From contig JADGDW010000089.1 in assembly GCA_016744725.1 (NCBI GenBank), forward strand, positions 1 through 18,982: 18,982 nt of DNA, in the 5' to 3' direction. This document shows, one piece after another, positions 6,807 to 13,566 of the stretch; positions within the stretch are counted from its first letter, which is position 1; each line of letters starts with the position of its first letter. Made by a program: the position numbers and the translations under genes. Under the pieces are notes generated by a model. It saw only the letters and a list, made by a program, of their open reading frames with translations. It did no database searches and was not told where the DNA came from. This DNA comes from Candidatus Albibeggiatoa sp. nov. BB20. Its GTDB lineage: Bacteria; Pseudomonadota; Gammaproteobacteria; Beggiatoales; Beggiatoaceae.

Positions 6807-8066
6807 TTACACTTTTACCGTTAATCCATCTTGTAAAGAATGCTGATAGGCAATCCAACCGGGGATTAAACTCAATAGCATTGCTAAACCAATGGCAATT
6901 AATAAAATCAAACCTTGTTCAGAATCAAGTGGGCTTACGCTAAATTGAATCCCATACCATTCTACTATCCACGGCTGAATCATACTTTGTAGGCTATATA
7001 AAAGTCCGATTCCAAATAAGCATCCTCCCATAACCACGAGCAATGCTTCTAATAAAAAAAGTAACAATATATGATAAGCATGAGCACCAATTGCACGTAA
7101 TATTGCCATTTCACGTCGCCGTTCATTCAACGTAGTCAGCAAGGTTGTGAGTAATCCAATCAGCCCCGCTATTAAAACCAATCCCGATATCATGAATAAA
7201 ATGCGTTCAAATTGCCCAATGGTCTGCCAGAGCCGAGCCAGTGTTGCGCCCGGTAAAATGGCGAGTAATGGTTCTGCCTTATATTGGTTAATTTTGCGCT
7301 GTAGACTAAATGTATCAATCTTACGTTCCAAACCCAGCATAAATGCAGTAATAGCCTTAGGTTCTAAATTCATATGTCGAGCTTGTTGTGCCGTAATATG
7401 GATAGGCGATTGTGTCCCTGCTTGCCAATCGACATGAATTGCTTCAATCCCTTGTAAAGAAACATGAATTGTTCGATCAATGGCTGTGCCTGTTGGTTTT
7501 AAAATACCGACAACTCTAAAAGGTTTATCAAGATGTTGATTAAATTGAGTTGGCATTAAGCCATGGGTGAGAACGATGTCTTGCTGTAACTGATAATGTA
7601 GTGATTGTGCGACATCCCAACCAATCACCGCATCATAAATATCATCAAACATGTGTCCTTGTTGAAAACGGAGCGATTGATTATCAGCATAACGATAATA
7701 TCGAAAATAGTCTTGATTTGTACCCATGACCCGAAATCCACGATGTGAGTCACCTAAAGAAATCGGAATCGTCCATTTAACAACGGGCAAAGCTGCGAGT
7801 TCTTGATAGGATTGATATGAAATATTATTGGTGGCATTACCGATTCTAAATACACTATAAAGCAGCAAATTAATTGAGCCACTACGCGCACCGACAATTA
7901 AATCCGTTTGAGTAATGGTATTGATAAAGCTTGCTTTTGCTTGTTTACGAATTTGATCGACACCCAACAATAATAAAATACTGATCGCAATTGACAGCAT
8001 TGCAAGAGACAAACTGACTTTACGATTCCACGCACTTTTCGCAGCAAGTTTAAAAATAATCATCAT
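6807..8066 (-). CDS. FtsX-like ABC transporter permease (Zrg-type zinc uptake)
   Basis: A 419-aa inner-membrane protein with the four-helix layout of the MacB/FtsX/LolC-E permeases: one helix at about residues 18-37, a large periplasmic domain of about 240 residues (MacB-like), then three helices at about 287-310, 331-361 and 388-407. The LNERRREMAILRAIGA segment at about 314-329, between helices 2 and 3, is the family's coupling region that touches the ATPase. The start overlaps the ATPase stop by four bases (ATGA). With the partners on either side it forms an ABC complex. The family more often moves lipoproteins or transmits mechanical force than imports ions, so zinc transport is inferred from the ZrgA neighbour rather than from the permease itself. 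Confidence 0.85.
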   Translation of the reverse strand: MMIIFKLAAKSAWNRKVSLSLAMLSIAISILLLLGVDQIRKQAKASFINTITQTDLIVGARSGSINLLLYSVFRIGNATNNISYQSYQELAALPVVKWTIPISLGDSHRGFRVMGTNQDYFRYYRYADNQSLRFQQGHMFDDIYDAVIGWDVAQSLHYQLQQDIVLTHGLMPTQFNQHLDKPFRVVGILKPTGTAIDRTIHVSLQGIEAIHVDWQAGTQSPIHITAQQARHMNLEPKAITAFMLGLERKIDTFSLQRKINQYKAEPLLAILPGATLARLWQTIGQFERILFMISGLVLIAGLIGLLTTLLTTLNERRREMAILRAIGAHAYHILLLFLLEALLVVMGGCLFGIGLLYSLQSMIQPWIVEWYGIQFSVSPLDSEQGLILLIAIGLAMLLSLIPGWIAYQHSLQDGLTVKV

Positions 8067-8749
8067 ATTGTTGCCTGATTAAATGCTGATAATTCAAGCA
8101 CTGTGGAGAAAGAACGGGCTAATTGCAAGTCATGACTCACGAAAATCACGGTACTATTTTGTTGTTGTGCCTCAGTAAATAAAAGCTCTATAAAACGTTG
8201 TTGGTTATCCGCATCCAATGCCGAAGTGGGTTCATCTGCAATAATAATTTCAGGTTGTCCTATCAAAGCTCGTGCAACAGCGATACGTTGCTGCTGACCA
8301 ACACTGAGTTTTTGTATAGATTGATGTATTTGATTTTCTGCAATCTGTAATTCATCTAGTAAACGTAATGCCGTTTGAATGTATTTGCCTGCTTTAGATT
8401 TGCGTTTTGCTGAAAAATAGCAGGGCAGTAACACATTTTCTAATACTGATAGATAGGGCAATAAATTAAATTGCTGAAAAATAATACCAAAATGATCGGC
8501 TCTAAATTGGTCGCGTCGCGTTGCGGAAAGTAAATTGAGATTGGTATTTAACACTTCCACTGTGCCAACTTGAGGGCGATGAATACCTGCAATCAAATTA
8601 AGCAAGGTGGTTTTCCCACAACCGCTTTTACCGTAGATAAAAACATGTTGTCCCTGTTGTATATCTACAGTAGGAATATTAAGTATATCAGAACCTTGCC
8701 TAGTCCAACGAAATTGAACTTGCTGTAACTGAATAACATGATTGTTCAT
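8063..8749 (-). CDS. ABC transporter ATP-binding protein (LolD/MacB type, Zrg operon)
   Basis: A 228-aa cytoplasmic ATPase with all ABC motifs: Walker A GKSGCGKT at 40-47, Q-loop at FQQF (91-94), signature LSVGQ at 148-152, Walker B EIIIADEP with Asp172 and Glu173, D-loop SALDAD and switch His206 in FVSHD. The length and LLPYLSVLENVLLP text are typical of the LolD/MacB branch that pairs with FtsX-like permeases. It starts seven bases after the zrgA stop and overlaps the permease start by four bases. It should power the adjacent permease. Confidence 0.92.
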   Translation of the reverse strand: MNNHVIQLQQVQFRWTRQGSDILNIPTVDIQQGQHVFIYGKSGCGKTTLLNLIAGIHRPQVGTVEVLNTNLNLLSATRRDQFRADHFGIIFQQFNLLPYLSVLENVLLPCYFSAKRKSKAGKYIQTALRLLDELQIAENQIHQSIQKLSVGQQQRIAVARALIGQPEIIIADEPTSALDADNQQRFIELLFTEAQQQNSTVIFVSHDLQLARSFSTVLELSAFNQATI

Positions 8750-8755
8750 TGAATG

Positions 8756-9439
8756 CTATCTAAGTTGAATAAGACTGCTATTTGGAGTCAAATCTTGAGC
8801 AGATTGTAGTGTATCAGTAACCCATTGAGCATGTAACATTTCAAACTGGGGGAATTGTTTAAATAACTTATTAATTTCAATCGAAATTGGCATGGATTGA
8901 CATTGGTAATGGTATTTTACTTCTATATCAGTATGCACTTCTGCTGTTTCATGTGTATGGTGTTCTTCAGCATCGTGATGATCTGCTTCTTCGGCGTGTT
9001 CTTCAGCATGATGGTGATTTGCTTCTTCTTCGGCGTGTTCTTCAGCATGATGGTGATTTGCTTCTTCTTCGGCGTGTTCCTCAGCATGATGGTGATTTGC
9101 TTCTTCAGCGTGTTCTTCAATTTCAAATGGGCTATGAATATCCACAGATTGTAAAAGACATGTTGCTTGAGTATCTAATTCAAACAATGTAGACGACTTT
9201 AACGTTGTTAATTGCTTTGTCACATATTGCTGTTGTTCAGGATTATGCGGCAAATGTTCAAATCCCAGAATATTATACGCAGGGGTTTCTAGTTCAATAA
9301 CCAAATCAGGCTGCGATACGGCAATATTTAACGTTGCAATACCATGTTGATGAACGCCTTGCTCACGATGCTCTGTTTCTGCAAAAACCACATTTGGTGC
9401 AATGTAACACAATAATAAACATAATATTTTTGAATTCAT
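8756..9439 (-). CDS. zrgA: DUF2796 His-rich periplasmic zinc-binding protein (ZrgA)
   Basis: A 227-aa exported protein: signal peptide to residue 20 (VFA|ET), then the DUF2796 opening HREQGVHQHGIATLNIAV typical of ZrgA. Residues 108-169 are a low-complexity metal-binding arm with 19 His and many Glu, made of near-exact 12/13-residue repeats (EEHAEEEANHHHA). After it the DUF2796 fold resumes (VKYHYQC, ISIEINKLFKQFP), with Cys94 and Cys180 available for a disulfide. In Vibrio cholerae ZrgA binds zinc for the ZrgABCDE importer. It is the first gene of the unit; the ATG is preceded by GGAG about 9 bases upstream. Confidence 0.85.
   Translation of the reverse strand: MNSKILCLLLCYIAPNVVFAETEHREQGVHQHGIATLNIAVSQPDLVIELETPAYNILGFEHLPHNPEQQQYVTKQLTTLKSSTLFELDTQATCLLQSVDIHSPFEIEEHAEEANHHHAEEHAEEEANHHHAEEHAEEEANHHHAEEHAEEADHHDAEEHHTHETAEVHTDIEVKYHYQCQSMPISIEINKLFKQFPQFEMLHAQWVTDTLQSAQDLTPNSSLIQLR
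8963..9112. repeat. Tandem repeat inside zrgA (four units of 36/39 bp)
   Basis: Four consecutive in-frame units occupy 8963-8998 (36 bp), 8999-9037 (39 bp), 9038-9076 (39 bp) and 9077-9112 (36 bp). The two central units are identical, and the others differ at a few bases and by one codon. They encode the His/Glu arm. Near-identity at the DNA level points to recent expansion by slippage or recombination. Confidence 0.9.
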
Positions 9440-9459
9440 TTTTACTTACTCCAATCCAG

Positions 9460-9474
9460 AATAGATAATCTATT
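9460..9474. promoter_or_regulatory. Palindromic operator candidate of the zinc operon
   Basis: AATAGATAATCTATT is a perfect palindrome of two 7-base arms around a central A. It lies 21-35 bases before the zrgA start and covers the transcription start predicted from the -10 box at 9480-9485, which is the position expected for a repressor site. By context Zur is the obvious candidate, although the sequence is not the E. coli Zur consensus. Confidence 0.45.
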
Positions 9475-9479
9475 AGCGA

Positions 9480-9488
9480 ATTATATCA
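9480..9488 (-). promoter_or_regulatory. Extended -10 promoter of the zinc operon
   Basis: On the - strand the text TGATATAAT gives a perfect TATAAT (9480-9485) with the TGN extension. The -35 region at the expected spacing is poor, which fits an extended -10 promoter. The start site would be near 9473, about 34 bases before the zrgA ATG. Confidence 0.5.
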
Positions 9489-9513
9489 AATATTGAGTGA
9501 GAAGCTAGGAGAG

Positions 9514-9678
9514 AGGCAAATAATGAGGGTTATGTCATCTTCGACGACAACATAATCTTTAATGTTCTCATGGAAAGACTACAAGCAGATAAAGGGCTAG
9601 AAATCTCAACATTTGCGGTGGTAAACGTAAATACAGCTTACAACTTACCTACAAGGCAAACATTGATATCTTTGAGTT
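9514..9678. repeat. Degenerate dispersed repeat, copy 2
   Basis: Partner of 4813-5003. It opens with AGGCAAATAATGAGGGTTAT (copy 1: one change) and keeps the TTATGT/ACATAA arms at 9530-9535 and 9550-9555. One + frame is open through the copy (GYVIFDDNIIFNVLMERLQ, then on through EISTFAVVNVNTAYNLPT to a stop about 9680), with a TGA just upstream and no ribosome site. Both copies lie in intergenic space in the same orientation. It could be a decayed gene fragment or a small non-autonomous element. Confidence 0.6.
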
Positions 9679-9682
9679 AAAT

Positions 9683-9724
9683 AAAAAAGCCCGCCAAACA
9701 CTCGATATGTTGACAGGCTTTTTA
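9683..9724 (-). terminator. Terminator of ppa
   Basis: AAAAAGCC and GGCTTTTT form the outer stem around an imperfect inner stem, with A and T tracts on both sides. On the - strand it lies directly after the ppa stop codon and ends in a long T run. The symmetrical tracts could let it act in both directions. Confidence 0.8.
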
Positions 9725-9736
9725 AAAGCTGACGAC

Positions 9737-10285
9737 TTAGAAATGTGGTTTTTCTTTGGCGCTATTAAAGCGATCAATAGAACTCATGATTTCTTTTTTC
9801 GCTTCTTCAACGTCTTCCCAGCCAGTTACTTTGACCCATTTATTATTTTCCAAATCTTTGTAACGCTCAAAGAAATGAGCAATTTGGTTTAATAATTCTG
9901 GACGAATATCTTCAATGTCACGAGTTTGACGATATAATGTAGATAATTTATCTTCAGGCACAGCAAGTACTTTTGCATCAGGGCCAGATTCATCTTCCAT
10001 ACGCAATAATGCTAATGGACGACATTTGATGACTGCACCACTAATCACTGGAATTGGAGTGATGACTAATACGTCAACAGGGTCGCCATCTTCTGATAAC
10101 GTATGAGGAACATAACCATAGTTACAAGGATAGTGCATTGCAACATTCATGAAACGGTCAACAAACATTGCACCTGTTTCTTTATCAACTTCATACTTAA
10201 CAGGATCGCTATGTGCAGGAATTTCAATAATAACATTTACTTCTTCAGGTATATTTTTACCTGGAGCAACTCTATCTAAATTCAT
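9737..10285 (-). CDS. ppa: Inorganic pyrophosphatase, family I
   Basis: A 182-aa cytoplasmic enzyme that hydrolyses pyrophosphate to phosphate and so drives biosynthetic reactions. The family I signature is exact: D66-G-D-P-V-D71, the metal-binding cluster. Other conserved parts are EIPAHSDPVKYEVDKETGAM at 21-40 (active-site Lys30 and Glu/Lys neighbours), MHYPCNYGYVPHTL at 50-63 and the later YKDLENNKWVKVTGW segment. The length fits the hexameric bacterial form (E. coli about 175 aa). A TGGA lies about 11 bases before the ATG. It is a single gene ending at a strong terminator, and divergent from the DUF4340 gene across a 277-bp AT-rich gap. Confidence 0.97.
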   Translation of the reverse strand: MNLDRVAPGKNIPEEVNVIIEIPAHSDPVKYEVDKETGAMFVDRFMNVAMHYPCNYGYVPHTLSEDGDPVDVLVITPIPVISGAVIKCRPLALLRMEDESGPDAKVLAVPEDKLSTLYRQTRDIEDIRPELLNQIAHFFERYKDLENNKWVKVTGWEDVEEAKKEIMSSIDRFNSAKEKPHF

Positions 10286-10562
10286 ATAAATTTCCAGTAA
10301 CGGATGAAAAATTTCTTTGGAATAGCATTCACCATTTTAAAGATATTTGACTTAAAAAACTACGTGCTTTTGATTTTTTTTGTGCATCTGCACCATATTA
10401 TACTAATATAGTCTTATAAGATGATGATAAACTTTATAATTTATATTTATAATAAAAAATATTTTAGTAACCTTTGAAAATTCCGTGTTCAAGACTTGAA
10501 AAATCGTAGATTGGGCATAGTTAAAAGAAGGTTTTTATCTACAGTATAATTGAGGAGATTTC
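10286..10562. promoter_or_regulatory. AT-rich divergent intergenic region, ppa / DUF4340
   Basis: It must hold both outward promoters. A 12-base palindrome GTGCATCTGCAC at 10382-10393 and a very AT-rich block at 10395-10470 are the only notable features. GAGGAG just before the ATG at 10563 is a good ribosome site. I cannot place -35/-10 pairs with confidence. Confidence 0.4.
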
Positions 10563-11765
10563 ATGAATCCGAAAAAACTTATGTTGTTGGCTGCCATCGC
10601 ATTTGTCGTTGTTGGTATTGCAGTTGAGTTAACTAGTAAAGCCCCGATTCCAGATCAAGCTTCATCAAAAAACAAGCTGTTTCCCAACTTAATGGATAAA
10701 TTAAACGATGTAGACAATATCGAGATTAGTAACAGTAGTGCAAAATTTACAGTGCAACTTGAAGCAGGCACATGGGGATTGGTTGATAAACAAGGCTATC
10801 CTGTTAAAGAAGAAAACGTGCGTAATGTTTTACTAGGAGTGGCAAGTCTCAATATTGTAGAACCTAAGACCCAGAAACCTGAAAATTATGCCACATTGGG
10901 CGTACAAGATGTCAATATTAAAAACGTGGATTCTGCCTTAGTTGTGTTAAATCAAGGCGAAACCACGCTTGCAAGCCTCATTGTGGGTTATGATCGTATC
11001 GCACGTAGTGATAATACTTTACGTGAGATTTATGTGCGTAAACCAGAAGAGCAGCAATCTTGGGCTGTAGAAGGTTTATTGCAGTTAGAAAAACAGGCTA
11101 AGGATTGGCTAGATAAAAATATTATTAATGTGGAAAGCAGCCGAATTCGCGAACTGACTATTAGTGAAAATAATGCAGAAATCATCCATATTTTTAAAGA
11201 GAATGTGAGCGACAGTGATTATCAAATGGCTAACTTACCTGAAAAAGCCATGATTAGCTCAAGCTATTCCATTAATCAAATGGCACATTTTTTAGCTAAT
11301 TTAACCATGGAAGATGTCAGCGTTTCGGATTCAATTAACAGCGAAACAAGTCGTCAAATCGTATTTACAGCTTATGATGGTTTACAAGTCACACTTAACT
11401 TAGTGAAGCAAAATGATGTGTATTACGCTAAATTTACGGCCGCTTACGTTGAACCCGCACCTGTGGAATTAGAGGAAGGCAAGGAAGCCCCGCAATTAAA
11501 ATCTGCTGTTGAAGTACAAAAAGAAGTGGCTGAACTGAATGAAAAATTAGCACCATGGGTTTATGAGTTGCAACGCTATAAAGCGAATTATTTATTTAAG
11601 CAACCGTCAGAGTTATATAAAATCGCAGAGGAAAAGGCTGTGATAGAAGAGGCTGAAACCCCAGTATTTTCCTTAGAAGATGCCTTGAGTAATTTCTCAA
11701 CTAATCGCAATGCAGAACCTGAATTGCCCCCATTAGGCGATATTTTAGGTAATACAGCTCAGTAG
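10563..11765 (+). CDS. DUF4340 membrane-anchored protein
   Basis: A 400-aa protein with an N-terminal hydrophobic segment (residues 6-23), so the rest is probably periplasmic. DUF4340 features are visible: repeated beta-rich blocks, a WGLVDKQGYPVKEENVRNVLLGVASL segment at about 70-95 followed by EPKT and NYATLGV, then the WLDKNII at about 182-188. The C-terminal quarter is acidic and Pro-rich and may be disordered. In many proteobacteria DUF4340 proteins sit beside a GldG-like protein and an ABC-2 permease; that partner set is absent here, so this copy stands alone. Its role is unknown, and an envelope function is a guess from context elsewhere. An excellent GAGGAG site supports the start. 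Confidence 0.8.
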   Translation: MNPKKLMLLAAIAFVVVGIAVELTSKAPIPDQASSKNKLFPNLMDKLNDVDNIEISNSSAKFTVQLEAGTWGLVDKQGYPVKEENVRNVLLGVASLNIVEPKTQKPENYATLGVQDVNIKNVDSALVVLNQGETTLASLIVGYDRIARSDNTLREIYVRKPEEQQSWAVEGLLQLEKQAKDWLDKNIINVESSRIRELTISENNAEIIHIFKENVSDSDYQMANLPEKAMISSSYSINQMAHFLANLTMEDVSVSDSINSETSRQIVFTAYDGLQVTLNLVKQNDVYYAKFTAAYVEPAPVELEEGKEAPQLKSAVEVQKEVAELNEKLAPWVYELQRYKANYLFKQPSELYKIAEEKAVIEEAETPVFSLEDALSNFSTNRNAEPELPPLGDILGNTAQ

Positions 11766-11829
11766 TATGTCGAAGGGCTGCTAATCTATTGTGGGTTGGC
11801 AGTCACCGTCATTCAATGAAGATCACAGA

Positions 11830-11866
11830 AATGCAATTTGCTGCGTGAGCAGATGGGTCTTGCATT
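11830..11866. other. Nested hairpin between convergent genes
   Basis: AATGCAA (11830-11836) pairs with TTGCATT (11860-11866), and inside it CTGC pairs with GCAG around a GTGA loop. No T run follows on either strand, so it is not a standard terminator. It lies between the convergent DUF4340 and REC-REC-GGDEF genes. Confidence 0.4.
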
Positions 11867-11899
11867 CCGAATCAGCTTCAAATCATGACAGTATTATGA

Positions 11900-13258
11900 T
11901 TAAGCAGGTGTGATATTTTTATTGGTGACACACAAACAGGTTCGGTTATAGCCTTGGATTTGTGCTGAATGTAGTGCATTGTCTGCATCCGAAATTAAGG
12001 TGGGTAAGGTCACATCTTTTACCCCTTCGCTTGCTGTGAGACCAATACTCACGGTCACGTCCAAGCCTTCTGGCTTTAAACCCATCATATTAATCCGCAA
12101 GGTTTCAGCTAAACTTTTACCTTTTTCTAAATCAGCATCAGCGATTAATACGGTAAATTTTTTCCCAGCAAAACGCACCACCATCGCGTCATCATCAAAG
12201 AATTCATTTAAGAATCGACCAATCACATGCAAAATATGATCGCCAACAATATGCCCTTGAACATCATTGATAATTTCAAAATGGTCAATATCAATCATCA
12301 TCAAACACATATTGGGGTGTTGACCAATAAAGCCTGTGGCTTCATCTAACAAGAAACGCTTATTTCGCACCCCAGTTAAACTATCAGTGGTGGCTAAATG
12401 ATACATGTCGCGCGAATAACGGCGTAATACATTATGCTGATGTTTTATCAATAACAATGTTTTCAGCCGCGCAATTAACACTTCTTCCGTAATCGGCTTA
12501 GTCACAAAATCATTCGCACCTGCGTGGAAAATTTCGGCCTGACATTGCCTGTTATCATCAATGGTGATAATCAATACAGGCATTTCTTGACGTGAATAAT
12601 GCAGTTGGGTACGAATCGCATACAACAAATCACCGCCTGTCATCTGCCCTTCTAAGAAGAAATCAGAAAAAACCACATCGTAGCCTTCTCCTTCTTCACC
12701 CGCAGAATCAGGGTCTGTTGTTGCTGTTTTTAATAATTCTAAGGCTTTCTCAGCACTGGTAACATGGGTGATATACAAGCCATGCTTTTCCATCAAGGTT
12801 TGGGTCGCTTGTGCTGTGCCTAAACTGTCCTCAACGTATAAAACCCGGCCGACTAAGCCTGAGTGACGTTGAGATACATCTTTAATAAATTCAACTAACT
12901 TTTTATAGCCTAGAGATTTATTAAAATAATCGGTTACACCAGCGGAAAAACCTTCCCGTAATAAACGTGTGTCTGCATCGCTGGAGACGACAATCACAGG
13001 GGTTAAGTGTTGTTTTTCACTTTTGCGGATTTCATGGCACAAGTCGAGGCCATCTAAACCTGGCAGTAGGAGTGAAGTCGTAATTAAATCAAACTTTTCT
13101 CGGTGTAAATACTCTAACGCTTCCTCAGCACTGCCACAGGTGACAATATAAGCATCTTGCATTTCCTTTTGGAGTATATGTGAAATGATCGATCGTGCGA
13201 CTTCTGAACGATCAATAATCATAATCCGAGCAGTTTTAGGGGTTCTCACTCTAGTCAT
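11900..13258 (-). CDS. REC-REC-degenerate GGDEF response regulator
   Basis: A 452-aa soluble protein with two receivers and a GGDEF domain, the order of PleD. Receiver 1 (about 10-128) is degenerate: Asp16 is followed by Arg instead of a second acidic residue, and Ser62 occupies the phospho-acceptor position, though Lys114 remains. Receiver 2 (about 137-270) is intact: Glu143/Asp144, acceptor Asp199, Thr232, Lys254. The GGDEF domain (about 288-445) keeps DSLTGVRNKR, MIDIDHF and GHIVGD, but its signature at 364-368 reads AGKKF. The inhibitory-site RxxD upstream is also missing. It is therefore probably not a diguanylate cyclase, and could be a c-di-GMP- or nucleotide-sensing or protein-binding output. 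No strong ribosome site is seen at this ATG. The partner kinase is unknown; the hybrid kinase at 16300 is nearby but not adjacent. Confidence 0.9.
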   Translation of the reverse strand: MTRVRTPKTARIMIIDRSEVARSIISHILQKEMQDAYIVTCGSAEEALEYLHREKFDLITTSLLLPGLDGLDLCHEIRKSEKQHLTPVIVVSSDADTRLLREGFSAGVTDYFNKSLGYKKLVEFIKDVSQRHSGLVGRVLYVEDSLGTAQATQTLMEKHGLYITHVTSAEKALELLKTATTDPDSAGEEGEGYDVVFSDFFLEGQMTGGDLLYAIRTQLHYSRQEMPVLIITIDDNRQCQAEIFHAGANDFVTKPITEEVLIARLKTLLLIKHQHNVLRRYSRDMYHLATTDSLTGVRNKRFLLDEATGFIGQHPNMCLMMIDIDHFEIINDVQGHIVGDHILHVIGRFLNEFFDDDAMVVRFAGKKFTVLIADADLEKGKSLAETLRINMMGLKPEGLDVTVSIGLTASEGVKDVTLPTLISDADNALHSAQIQGYNRTCLCVTNKNITPA

Positions 13259-13510
13259 CGTTGTCTACTATGCGGTGTTGCCCGATTGCAGAGATGCCTA
13301 CAACCAATCTATTATCCAGTGAATGAATAGACAAAAGGCCCGCCTCATTCATGGTGAAATTACGCCTAACTAATAGTTCATTATATCATTGAAATCTATT
13401 TAAAGTAGCTTTTTCACAGCTTCTGCCATAGTATACAATTTACGCCGTTTTTGCCATAAATGCGCATCTGTATATAACTCATTGTAAATTAAAAATTAAT
13501 TGGGACTTTT
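13259..13510. other. Intergenic region upstream of the REC-REC-GGDEF gene
   Basis: About 250 bp that must hold the promoter of the - strand gene starting at 13258. It is AT-rich towards 13400-13510. I see no convincing promoter pair, repeat or small gene. Confidence 0.3.
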
Positions 13511-13536
13511 AAAAATACAATTCTAATTGTATTTTT
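13511..13536 (-). terminator. AT-rich hairpin after the TPR membrane protein gene
   Basis: AAAAATACAATT (13511-13522) is a perfect inverted copy of AATTGTATTTTT (13525-13536), with CT between. It lies 31 bp after the stop of the - strand gene at 13567 and reads into T-rich sequence. The stem has few G-C pairs, so it may be a weak terminator or a protein-binding palindrome. Confidence 0.5.
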
Positions 13537-13566
13537 AGATTTCAACGTTATTTGAAAATAATCTAA

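Noticed and set aside
8963..9112. CRISPR-like array because of regular 36/39-bp repeats
   Set aside because: There are no spacers: the units are contiguous and in frame inside a coding gene.
8887..9192. Overlapping reading frames opposite and alongside the zrgA His repeat
   Set aside because: They arise from the codon periodicity of the 36/39-bp repeat. The DUF2796 frame has the signal peptide, ribosome site and operon context.
10545..10550. TATAAT just before the DUF4340 ribosome site as its -10 box
   Set aside because: Transcription would start inside the Shine-Dalgarno sequence, leaving about 6 leader bases; more likely a chance match.
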